64,000 nucleotides of DNA from Nematostella vectensis (taxonomy: Eukaryota > Cnidaria > Anthozoa > Actiniaria > Edwardsiidae), in NCBI RefSeq assembly GCF_932526225.1, contig NC_064048.1, positions 1,851,340 through 1,915,339 on the forward strand, in the 5' to 3' direction. Positions within the stretch are counted from its first letter, which is position 1. Every line of letters starts with the position of its first letter. Positions 10,751 to 22,000 of this stretch are shown here, one piece after another. The position numbers were made by a program, and so were the translations under genes. The notes beneath the pieces were generated by a model. It had not been told where the DNA came from. It worked only from the letters and a program-made list of their open reading frames with translations, and made no database searches.

Positions 10751-11621
10751 TTTGATCTTTTTTTATGAAACACACAGGCAGCCCAACAAGGATTCCTCTT
10801 ATGACCAATATGTCAGACGGGACTCCTGTGGATACCTCACGGCGACGAAGAGGTTGAGACTCAACTCTTCCTCCAGTTTCTTCTTTTTCTGTTCTGCGGT
10901 CTTTTACATTTTCTCTTTCGCGATTCAGACGCATCAACAAAGAAAATCAATAAAATCAACCGTCCTCTAGTACCAACAAAAGGGTGAACAGGAGTCGAAC
11001 TCATCTCGTCTTATGATCAGAGTGGGATCCAGACCCCTCTGTGGACACCCGCCTGCAAAGTAGTTATCAATAAAGACGCTTCTGTATGAAAACGAGGCTC
11101 TCTGTACAGGGCATGCTGGAGTGACTCTGCCAAATCTTTAATAAGACTTCTTTAGGGCAGATTTAAAAATGATCTTATTTATTAATCTGGTAAACAAAGC
11201 CGACTATTTGGGTATTTAGATTTTGTTTTTGGCAATACAGATGTCTTTCACGCTTGCAAAACGTTCAAGAGTTTTTCAATACTTCACTGCGCACGAGGTG
11301 AACCTTGGACCATAAGCTCATAAGTTTTACGGCCCTTGAATATGTCGCCGCCCTTTGAAAAGTGCATACGTGGATGCGCTAGTTTGCTGGCTAGGAAACT
11401 GGCAAACCAGCATATCCGCGAGAGGTCTTCGTGGGACTCGATATATCCACGGTGCGTACGGTCCTCTCAGGCCCCATGATCCTAGTTATTCGCACTATTT
11501 ATCAGTTTTCAAAGATGTTTCAAATTTAAAGAGCTAGATTCTATATGCTAATAACAAGCCAGATAAACATTAAAATCTGCTGTCGAGAGGATTTCGACAA
11601 TTAGCTCGCAATCTTTGTACA
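10751..11621. other. ZNF unit A upstream region
   Basis: Conserved upstream sequence of unit A. The part 11041-11520 recurs at about 30990-31740 in unit C (CAGTTATCAATAAAGACGCT; ACTTCACTGCGCACGA). It probably contains the ZNF1 promoter, but I can name no TATA box. No separate gene is supported. Confidence 0.5.
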
Positions 11622-12290
11622 GTGCGCGATATCTGTCTGGTGAAGTCTGTATCAGTGAGCCCTATCTGTCTTAAAAAGTCTGTACAGTGTGCGCTATCTG
11701 TCTGGTGAAGTCTGTACAGTGTGCGCTGTCTGTCTGGTGAAGTCTGTACAGTGCGCGCTGTCTGTCTGGTGAAGTCTGTACAGTGTGCGCTGTCTGTCTG
11801 GTGAAGTCTGTATAGTGCGCGCTGTCTGTCTGGTGGTCTGTACAGTGCGCACTATCTGTTTGGTGAAGTCTGTACAGTGTGCGCTATCTGTCTGGTGAAG
11901 TCTGTACAGTGTGCGCTGTCTGTCTGGTGAAGTCTGTACAGTGTGCGCTGTCTGTCTGGTGAAGTCTGTATAGTGCGCGCTGTCTGTCTGGTGGTCTGTA
12001 CAGTGTGCGCTATCTGTCTGGTGTGTACAGTGCGTGCTGTCTGTCTGGTGAAGTCTGTAAAGTGCGCGCTATTCGTCTGGTGAAGTCTGTACCGTGTGCG
12101 TTGTCTGTCTTGTGAAGTCTGTACAGTGTGCTCTATCTGTCTTGTAAAGTCTGTACATGCCTGTTTGGTAAAACCTGGTGGAGTCTGTACAGTGCGTGCT
12201 GTCTATTGTTGCTGTAGCCTGTACAATGCGCGGTGTCTTGCCTAGTGAACAATGTCTTGTAAGTGAAGCGCGCTGAGTTCTAGGAAGCCG
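11622..12290. repeat. 32-bp satellite upstream of ZNF1 (about 20 copies)
   Basis: The unit is TCTGTCTGGTGAAGTCTGTA then CAGTGCGCGCTG (32 bp), with G/A and T/C variants and a few deletions. The same repeat lies upstream of unit C at 31745-32290 in this orientation, and upstream of unit B at 17988-18430 in the opposite orientation. It is a component of the duplicated unit rather than an independent satellite. Confidence 0.93.
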
Positions 12291-12899
12291 GTACAAAGCA
12301 CTCTTTTTAAGGCAATGTCTGTACAGTGAACGCTGTGTGTAAAACTCAATACTTTTACCCTAAGAACAAAAAAAAAAATTAAGATCTGAAATGCAAGAGA
12401 AAAAGAGATTATGCTGAAAGAAAATCCAGAAGTCTGCACGCAAATCATCATAGTAGGAGAAACAGGGCAGCTGAGTATGAAAGAGTGGAAATATTGTCTT
12501 ATAATCTAAGACAGATCTTTAGAATTAGCTGGCTGAAATTCGATTAACACTTTTAACCTTAAGAGAATTGAGCTAAATATGAAAATTAAGATCTAAATTA
12601 TAGGAATTGTCTATTACCTAAAATATAGGAATTTCTCAAAAATAGGCCCTGCCCTGAGAAACCACGTTACTCTCTGAGTAACAAATTAAGGTAAAATAGA
12701 CGCCCGTCATACCAGAGAGAAATAGCTGCGCCCGTCATACCAGAAAGAAATGAACACTTTTTTTGCTCTTATTTTGCCGCTAAAATAAAGAGTGTGCGCG
12801 AGTTTGCACCCAAAAAGTCACATTCTTTCCTCGACTTTTCCTGTTGATATGGATTGTTTCCTTTTATCGTACTTTTCTGTATATAACCTGGAGTCACCA
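12291..12899. other. Distal edge of unit A and junction with unit B
   Basis: 12300-12480 (AAAACTCAATACTTTTACCC; CCAGAAGTCTGCACGCAAAT) is duplicated at 32330-32450, marking the distal edge of units A and C. At about 12755 the 3' edge of the next unit begins (TTATTTTGCCGC, GCGCGAGTTTGCA). No gene is supported. Confidence 0.6.
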
Positions 12900-12900
12900 C

Positions 12901-12985
<85 letters not shown>
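12900..12985. repeat. (ATC)n microsatellite, about 28 copies
   Basis: A pure trinucleotide run lies at the position where the other units have 5-7 ATC copies (7361-7380 in unit A, 25590-25665 in unit C). It expanded locally in unit B. Poly-His, poly-Met and poly-Ser frames across it are artefacts of the repeat. Confidence 0.98.
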
Positions 12986-13676
<691 letters not shown>

Positions 13677-15074
13677 CTATCCTGAATGAATCATTAGGTG
13701 CGTCTTCAGAGTTGTTTTTCGGGTAAAGCACTTGCCACATTCATCACATTTGAATGGTTTCTGTCCAGAGTGAATTCTTAGGTGTCTATTTAGGTCTGCA
13801 TGTCGGGTAAAGCCTTTGTCACACACATTACATTTGTATGGTTTTTGTCCTGAGTGCGTCATTAAGTGTATTTTCACTTCTCCAGATTGGATAAAGCACT
13901 TGCCACATTCATCACATTTGTATGGTTTCTGTCCTGAGTGAATTCTTAGGTGTATATTCAGGTCTGCATTTTGGATAAAGCATTTGCCACATTCATCACA
14001 TTTGTATGGTTTCCGTCCTGAGTGAATCCTTAGGTGCCTCTTCAGGGCCCCAGATTGGTTAAAGGACTTCCCACATGCATCACATTTGCATGGTTTCTGT
14101 CCTGTGTGAATCCTTAGGTGTGTTTTCAGGTTTGCAGATTGGTTGAAGCACTTGCCACATTCATCACATTTGTATGGTTTTTCTCCTGAGTGAATCATTA
14201 GGTGTGCCTTCAGGTGTGTTTTTCGGGTAAAGCATTTGCCACATACATCGCATTCATATGGTTTCTGTCCTGTGTGAATCCTAAGGTGTGTTTTAAGGGC
14301 TCCCAAATGGGTAAAGCACTTGTCACACACATTACATTTGTATGGCTTTTGTCCTGAGTGCGTCATTAAGTGTATTTTCACTTCTCCAGATTGGTTAAAG
14401 CACTTGCCACATTCATCACATTTGTATGGTTTCTGTCCTGAGTGAATTCTTAGGTGTATCTTCAGGTCTGCATTTTGGATAAAGCATTTGCCACACACAT
14501 CACATTTGTATGGTTTTTCTCCTGAGTGAATCATTAGGTGTCTCTTCAGAGTTGTTTTTCGGGTGAAGCACTTGCCACATTCATCACATTTGTATGGTTT
14601 CTGTCCTGAGTGAATCCTTAGGTGTATCTTCAGGTCTGCATTTTGGATAAAGCATTTGCCACACACATCACATTTGTATGGTTTTTCTCCTGAGTGAATC
14701 ATTAGGTGTCTCTTCAGAGTTGTTTTTCGGGTAAAGCACTTGCCACATTCATCACATTTGTATGGTTTCTGTCCTAAGTGAATCCTTAGGTGACTCCCCA
14801 GGGCTCCAGATTGGGTAAAACCCATGCCACATTCATCACATTCATATGGTTTCTCAGATAAATTCAATGCTTTTGATGCTTCCTCTGCAATATTTTTCAA
14901 ATCGAATAGTTCTGGCTCAACTTTTATTTCCTGCTTGCAGATCAAATCTTGGCTTTCATTAAAAGGTTGCTTTAAATGTTTCTTCTCCGACATGATTTTC
15001 TCTTGAATTTTCTCTCCCATAAGAATTTTTCAATTGTTTTGAATGCAATAAATAAGGCACTTCTCTTCCGGTTC
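13677..15074 (-). CDS. C2H2 zinc-finger protein ZNF2 (14 fingers, C-terminally truncated)
   Basis: The exon follows the acceptor CTTTTTCAG (exon start 15074). The first usable ATG is at 15020 (MGEKIQEKIMSEKKHLKQPF). The leader carries IKVEPELFDL, the same SUMO-type motif as its paralogues. Fourteen fingers follow. Fingers 2-3 and 4-5 are identical two-finger blocks (TRKTTLKRHLMIHSG with IQNADLKIHLRIHSG), a recent internal duplication of 168 bp. The frame ends MIHSG-stop where paralogues have GQKP: CAG has become TAG at the linker, cutting off the remaining fingers. Between the acceptor and the ATG the in-frame reading has a stop, so the 5' exon at 17703-17729 would be 5' UTR or a short upstream frame here. 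Probably still a DNA-binding protein; target unknown. Confidence 0.88.
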
Positions 15075-16351
15075 CTGAAAAAGATAAAAAACATTTCTTA
15101 CATTTGGTACTAATAAACTTTGGAAAAAAATATTACCAAATCATAGCACAAAAAAGCAGGAAACATTGCAAGCCTGGTTTTAAGCACCTCAGAGTTTACA
15201 GGGGTAGTCAGTTTGTACAACTTTTGTGTGGATTCTGGAATCCATGACAAATCTTGCCCTTGAATCCAAAATCCAATGGATTAGCAGTGTTACTGTAAAA
15301 TGTTTCCTATAGAGAGTTTTTTGTATTCCCTGTCAATTCCCTGTCTTTTACACGGAACAGTTGTGTTTATCCTACAGGCTTCGGAGAATCGCCCGGGTTG
15401 AAAATAGGAGCTTTTATCGGGATGTTTACAACTCTTGATCGATGAAGCAACAGCAGAACAATGAAAAAATTCGAAAGTGTGTGAGGATTAGCACGATTCA
15501 TACTTCCCGGCCTCGGTAGGATGAGGAAAATTTTTCACAGCTAGTTAAAATCCTTATTTTACTTTAAAGCTAATTATCAAAGATTGTTGAGGCAAATTAG
15601 ATATTATTCTATTCACATTTTGACGCGCCAGTGAGTGATTGCTAACATCTGTTGGCACTTATTTCTTACTTTAAACATTTTAGCGAGCTATGTTGATTGC
15701 TGATTTTGCACTTCTTCATGTATTTGTTTACTTTTTTGAATGTTTATTGGAGTTTTATAGAATGAATAGATGCAAAGAAATTGCATAATATCGGAAGTGA
15801 CGTCACGGACAAGCATGTGTGACAATTGATTTAGCCGTTAGTGGGGCCGATAAGGACTAGTGATGGCTGGAAATACACCCTACCCACTATCCTTATAGCT
15901 GTATTTTCTATTACGCTGATATGTTGTAATTAAAGTACAAAAAAAAATACAAAATAAAAATTCAGGATTCATAAAAACAGAGAAATTAAGGCCATAATTT
16001 GTGAAATCTTTGTGAGCCGTGAGATATTGAATTTATCTTGCGAGATTCTAAACCTTAAAATTGTGAAACGTGATATCTAGTCTAGACTATTAAAAATAGT
16101 TGTTTGGCCTCATACATACTCCTAGATTTCATGTTTGGCATTGTTTATTCATATGCCTATATATCTTAGAGCAGACAGCTTGATGAGACTCTTTCTTTCA
16201 AATACCATAGTTCTTACATCTGCTCGTGTATCTGAAGAATTATTGGAATCATATCAAAATTAAGATACTACACGTCACTCTCTCAACTTAAAACCACCTG
16301 CTACAGCCTTATACTGTATACTAATAAATATCTTACACAGCTTGGGGGAGT
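15075..16351. other. ZNF2 intron, with sequence not shared by other units
   Basis: 15170-15290 and 15880-16130 match the ZNF1 and ZNF3 introns (AGAGTTTACAGGGGTAGTCA; CCACTATCCTTATA). The stretch of about 15290-15880 has no counterpart in units A or C and looks like an insertion, but I find no terminal repeats or coding frame in it. Confidence 0.5.
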
Positions 16352-16757
16352 GTGTATAAGACCCATATTCAAAAATTACAAAAAAACAAAATCACATTAT
16401 TAGAAATATTCTTTGCAAAGACCTTTGCTTCAGAGAATGACAGCACTCTCATTCTGTTAAATATTCTAGACATTCATACGGTAAATAACATTTATCATCT
16501 GAATGCACTAAAATTTACCCATATGTGGAATAAAAATCTACTTCCAAACATTTTTAACAGTCATTATGCCAGTTATGCTACAAACCAAAACCTATAGAGA
16601 TAGAGAAAAGCAAACTATATCATACATGGAATCGATACTCTGGCAAGATATACCGCCTGATCTAATAAACAAAAGTGTTTTTAAATTCTATAAAGAAATT
16701 AAGCTTTCTTACTCTCTGAACAGCTCAAACAAGCTTCATCCATCTAGACAAGTATAG
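16352..16757 (+). pseudogene. Non-LTR retrotransposon 3'-end relic
   Basis: Two overlapping frames give the C-terminal pattern of LINE reverse-transcriptase polyproteins: HLNALKFTHMWNKNLLPNIF, then in another frame SYMESILWQDIPPDLINKSVF and KFYKEIKLSY. The spacing (LP-x2-F ... SI-W--IP--L----VFKFYKEIK) is typical of the region after the RT domain in CR1/L2-like elements. A frameshift at about 16570-16600 joins the two. It lies inside the ZNF2 intron and is non-functional. Confidence 0.6.
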
Positions 16758-16949
16758 TAATACAAGTAATTCATAAGCTTCAGTCTAAAAATGTCTATGT
16801 AATAGTCTGTTTTCCTGTGTTCTTAATTCAAAGTAGACTCTAGTTTCTTTTTCTATATTCTGTTCACAAAAGAACTGGGGGCCAACCCTGAAAACCGCTT
16901 TGGTTAACTTACCCAGCAGGCCTAGTAATTAAAGTAAATATTTGTTACA

Positions 16950-17115
16950 GGCATATGCCCAGGATTGGCTGAGGGGGTGCACAGTCTCGGTATCTAATGG
17001 AAAAAGCATAGTATTTGAAGGTTCCTTAAAAAGAAATGACACTCTTTTTGGCCATCAAGGGGGGTTGCATGCACCCTGGGCATCCCCCTGTGTACACGCC
17101 TGTGTTACTAGTATT
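16950..17115. repeat. Interspersed repeat (CCCAGGATTGGCTGAGGGGG type)
   Basis: The block CCCAGGATTGGCTGAGGGGG to GTGTACACGCCTGTG recurs, in related form, as the 125-bp tandem units at 23960-24340. It is a dispersed non-coding repeat without recognisable genes. 17170-17290 is further ZNF-unit sequence shared with 34890-35000. Confidence 0.6.
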
Positions 17116-17702
17116 TGTTGTTGCGTGATTTTACTTAATGTGAATAAATAAAGATATATACATCCTTAACAGCATATGCCCTAATACCCATTTAGAGGAC
17201 CTTTTTCTCTTAGGTAGCTCACCCTAGCTCACAGTGGCACTCAATTTTCCATCATTAGAGCGGACCTTCCAAACCCCCTGGCTACGGGCCTGCTAGATAA
17301 TTTTTAAGACACAAAAATAGCTTAGCTCAAATAAATCACCCTGCTAGAAGAGATTTTCTCTTGTTTGTTTATGTTATAACAGTTTTATGTACTTATCCGT
17401 TTTTATTTGTGTGTGAGTGTTAGTGTCCGTAGGAAAAAACATCTGCCGAAAGCAGATGCATATCATTATTATACGGGCGATTCGCAAAGGCAGGGCAAAC
17501 TAACAAAAAGAAACTCGGGGCACACTTGGGAAGAAATCGTGCGAACTAACCTCAGAGGAGAGATTGTCAAAAGGGAGAGCAGCTCCATAAATACATAACA
17601 ACAGAGTACTAGAGGATAACACAACCACAGAGAAAACGTAATCACAGACAAATACTATCCCAGAATCAGTAAAATTGGTAAAAGGGAGTAGATTATACCA
17701 AC

Positions 17703-17729
17703 CTTTTCGCCACGCGTCTCGTCCGCCAT
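17703..17729 (-). CDS. 5' exon homologue of ZNF2 (MADETRGEK)
   Basis: Same position and sequence as the ZNF1 5' exon: ATGGCGGACGAGACG, donor AAG|GTTGGT. The - strand upstream is open without a stop for about 60 codons (to near 17910: KKEELEEFESQPLRR, VSTGVPSDILVKRG, then IKMADET), so a longer N-terminus is possible. Joined to the ZNF2 main exon in phase 0 it meets a TGA before the zinc-finger ATG, so it may be non-coding in the present transcript. Confidence 0.45.
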
Positions 17730-17987
17730 TTTGATCTCTTTTGTGAAACACACAGGAAGCCCAACAAGGATTCCTCTTTTGACCAAAATGTCAGACGGGA
17801 CTCCTGTGGAAACCTCACAGCGGCGAAGAGGTTGAGACTCAAACTCTTCTAGTTCTTCTTTTTTCTGTTGTGTTGGCTTTTTCGTTACTCTTTCTCGATT
17901 GAGTCACATTAAGATTGATGTTTTCTCCAGCAACAGCAACCCGGGCACATTAAAAGAAAGGACGCATGGCGGAGAACAAAAAATAGA

Positions 17988-18435
17988 GAGCGTGCACTGT
18001 ACAGACGTCACCAGAATAGCGTGCACTGTACAGACTTCACCAGACGAATAGCGCGCACTGTACAGACTTCACCAGAATAGCGCGCACTGTACAGACTTCA
18101 CCAGACGAATAGCGCGCACTGTACGGACATCGCCAGGCAGACAGCGCACAGTACAGGCTTAACCGGAACAGATAGCCTTTACCAGAGAGAGCGAACACTT
18201 TACAGACTTCACCAAAAAGACAGCGCACACTGTACAGAATTCACCAGACAGACAGCGCGCATTGTACAGACTTTACCAGACAAACAGTGGGCACTGCACA
18301 GAATTCACCAGACAGACAGCGCGCACAGTACAGACTTTACTAGACAGTGAGCTCTGCACAGAATTCACCAGACAGACAGCGCGCACTGTACAGACTTCAC
18401 AAGACGGACAGCGCGAACTAGAGAGAATGCACTAG
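17988..18435. repeat. 32-bp satellite upstream of ZNF2, inverted
   Basis: About 13 copies of GCGCGCACTGTACAGACTTC-ACCAGACGAATA type units, the reverse complement of the arrays at 11622-12290 and 31745-32290. Remnant units continue past an inserted element at 18730-18760. Sequence beyond (CAAGATTGCAAG, ATTATCGAAACC, TTTTACCTGGCTTATT) matches the complement of 11540-11615, so array and flank are inverted together. Confidence 0.9.
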
Positions 18436-18723
18436 TATGGTGGCCGAGGGTTGCCACTGAAAAAAAAAATCATATAAATATAAATGTTATTTCATTTCAT
18501 TTTACTTTTACTTGTATTTTTTTCCATTTTATTCACTTTTAATTTACTTTCACTTTTACTTTTGTTTTTCAATTTGCTTTTACTTTTCACTTTTAATTTT
18601 GTTTCACTTTAGCTTTTAATTTTATTTTACTTTCGACTTTCATTTTCCATTTAACTTTGAAAAAAAAATCACTATAAGATCAAAAGCAAAAGTTTATTTT
18701 AGTGGCAGCCCTCGGCCACCCTA
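18436..18723. mobile_element. 288-bp MITE inside the inverted satellite
   Basis: The ends are TATGGTGGCCGAGGGTTGCC and GGCAGCCCTCGGCCACCCTA, giving a terminal inverted repeat of about 27 bp (GGTGGCCGAGGG core). It is flanked by the direct repeat CACTAG (18430-18435 and 18724-18729). The interior is T-rich with TTTTACTTTTAC motifs and has no coding capacity. It interrupts the 32-bp array, so it inserted after the array formed. Superfamily not assigned. Confidence 0.85.
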
Positions 18724-18775
18724 CACTAGACAAATAGCGCGCACAGACTTTACCAAGATTGCAAGTTCAAGAATT

Positions 18776-19046
18776 AATAGCAAGCTGATTATCGAAACCA
18801 TTTTAAAACCGGTCAATATTTTACCTGGCTTATTGTAAGTACATAATAAATCTATGGTAGCCTGCTTAGCACTTGTTTAGAACGATTAATTAGTACACAA
18901 AAAAATACTTTCCTGCGCGCTTAATGTCACAGTTTTCGAGCAAAAATAGCACGCGCAGCAGGACAAAAAAATTGGAAACTTTTTATGGAGGTCTAAATTT
19001 ATGGGTTTTCTTAAGATAATTATTTGTGTAAAGGTTGCTATGTCTG
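18776..19046. other. Spacer between unit B and the 1475-codon frame
   Basis: AT-rich spacer. It would be the 3' flank of the - strand frame that ends at 19047. I see no element or clear polyadenylation signal on the - strand. Confidence 0.4.
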
Positions 19047-22000
19047 TCACTCGCTGTGAAAGCGTCTCCAGGCGCTGATCACCATGAAGCGCATCTCCAC
19101 CAATGTTTGGCCTCTCCCTTCATGATTCCCATGTTTCTGGTTTCTACATTCACGCAAAGATCGCACGTATAGTTGCTTGAAACTTGGGATATTGTCGTCG
19201 TCTGCGTCACTCTTGTCCGCTTTCTTATTCATTACGGTTGAAAGCCGCTCTTCTGTCGTATTTTGTGCTTCTCTAGATTTACATTCACAAATTTTCTCGG
19301 AATCCGCACTCGTCTCAACATTCTCGTAACCTTGTACGAAATTCTTGTACGCTTTTTCATCATCTGCTAGTGAAACTTCTTCTTTAACATCCTTGTCTTC
19401 TCTAGTTTCTAGCACACACTGTTTCTCGGGACCTAAAGTGTTGTAAGCAACGAGAGGGCTTTTTCGTTTAGCTGTTTGCTTATCACTTGGCATTTCGGCT
19501 GTAGCGTAGAATCCATGTGAACCATTTCCCTTGATCATCTCAAGCGTATTTGTCCAAAACTCCGCAGGAACATTGTACATCAGGCTGGACGTGTTTTTCT
19601 CTCTGACTTCTGTTCTGTATGTCCATAAACCATCTACTCTTATTTTCAGAATTTTAACAATCTCCTCCCTCTCCTTATCATAATAAAAGGGCCTACTTTT
19701 CAGGGGGTATAGAATATCGTGAAATTGTTCTTTCAATGAAATCTTAGAAAAGGCTTCATCTATAGTCTTGAAAAATTCGCTTGGGTTCTTTCCACAATGG
19801 TTCTTGTCCAGTGGGTCAATTTTCTGGTTTTTCATTTGATCTATTGATTCTACCAGATACTCTTTCTTGTGTTTGTCAAGGCGGTTCTGTTTTTGCTCCA
19901 GTGTTAACCCCTTCAACTTCTCTGCACTATTTAGGGAGACATCGCTTGATCGACTACTCCATGAAATACAGGAATGTTTAATCTCGTTTCCTCCTGGCAG
20001 TGTGTAATCTTTAGCGACCCGCCTGCAAAATGCTGGATTTTTCTCAAGGTCTTCTGAATCTTGCTGCTTATGAAGCAAGTCTATGGATTGACCCAAAACA
20101 GTGTTGCTTGTTGCTGTCTTGGCATCACGTTTCTTTTTCTCCATCTCTGATCCAAGATTCACTATTTCCAAATCACTGGTATCATCTCTAACAAGAGCAT
20201 TCTCTGTGTTGCAATCCTTATTGAATATTTCGTCATATTCACCTTTGTGTATCAGCCCTGATGATCTAACAACAAACGTGATGTCTTTTATAGGTATCCT
20301 CTTACGTAGACAAGATCTCTTCGCTGATTCTTCGCGGGAAGAAGCGATTCTTAGTGCTTTCGAAACATCGTTTCCTGGAATTTTCTTTGTCGTCTCGTTT
20401 TTACTTGGCTGAAGTGACGAAGCAATATGATTGTCAAGTTCATTGGACATGCGACTTATGGATGATGCGTCTTCTGTATTGACCTTTGACCCATATTGCT
20501 TGATATTAAAGCTCTTATAATAATCTTGTGAAGACAATCCCTGATTAACAGGTTTAGATTTGCGCATCAACCCTGAAGATCTAACAACAAATGCGATGTC
20601 TTTAACTGCAATTCTTTCACGCAGGCATTCCCTCCTCTTCTGAGCTTCACGGAATGTAAAGCTAAGAACGAATTTCTCTTGGTCTAGAATTTTCCTATCT
20701 CCAGTTGAAGATAGTGAAGTATCCCCGCTTCTCGTATTACCAGGGGAATCTGTTGGAAAAACGTCTTCTTCAACTCCTGTTGACATTACTGGTGTATCCT
20801 CACTACTAACATCCTCTACCAAGTCTTCGGTTGTATCTTCTTCAATACAACTTGTTGCATGTGCCCCATCTTTTTCTCTGGCATAACATTTCTGTATCAA
20901 ACCCGATGATCGTATCAGAAACACGATGTCTTTTATCGGAATCCTTCCACGCAGACAGTCTTTCTTTATACAAGCCTCACGGAGAAGAAATTTCTTGAGA
21001 AATCGTTGTTTGTCGTTAACATTCCTCTGCCTTTTTTCTTTAGTTGCCGCAACTGGGATGTTAAGGTTACAAACATCTTTTGGTATTTCATGTTGACATT
21101 CGTTTTCCTGATCCAACGTTGTCCCAACCAGATTTTCTTTGGATTTCTTACAGCCATTGTTATCTGACAAGTACCAGGCAAAATCGCATCCATCTTTGTG
21201 TATCATCCCCGGTGATCTGATGTCAAGTACAATGTTATTTATTTGGATCTTCTGGCAAGCGCGTTTCCTTTCAGATTCATGTTTGCAACCGGTAGTACCA
21301 GCGATTCCGGCGTGAGTTGGCGTCATTGAATGCAGTTGATTTTGCGCTGTCAATATTCCAGTATGTAGACCTATATTTTTCTTTGGCTTATTACCAATCT
21401 CCGCGTTTTTAACATTGGTCCCCTTTGAGCACTTTGGCTTCTCCAAAGTGATGTTCTCCATAGTTCCAACCTTCCTCGTACTATATTTCCGCTGATCCCC
21501 TTTTGTTTGTAGTTGTGCTTTTTTAAAAAGCCACCGTTTTGTCATTCTGGGCACAACATCTGGTATCTCTGTTAAGCGATGGTGATCCACTATCTCCTCG
21601 TGATCTTTCCTGGTAATCGCCCTTACTCGAGAATTAAAGGGTCCTTGCATTTTGTGAACTTTCTTAGCAATAAATCTGGCAGTTTCGTTTTGCTTATCAC
21701 CTGATAGATCCTCCAACAAGCGATGCTGATACATCGTAGATGAAATATCTTTCCTGACAATTGGTTTAGCTCGACAACTAATTGTACTGTCCTTTATTGC
21801 TAATTGGCAGCTCGATAGATCTTCGGCAAGAGGCCAAATCGACAAGCACTTCCCGACTTTGAGATCATCAATAAGGATTTGTGGCCTAAAGCGTGGGCTG
21901 GTACGTCCATTGGTGGTAATTATTTGTGATTGGCTCTTCCCATTCTTGGGCTCTTTATTTTTCATTAAACTTGCCGCCAGTGGTAGTGTTGGTGTTTGTC

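Noticed and set aside
10983-11045. tRNA-like stretch (- strand GAGTTCGACTCC resembling a B box)
   Set aside because: The T stem does not pair properly and a full cloverleaf with D and anticodon arms could not be built; at most an old tRNA-derived SINE trace.
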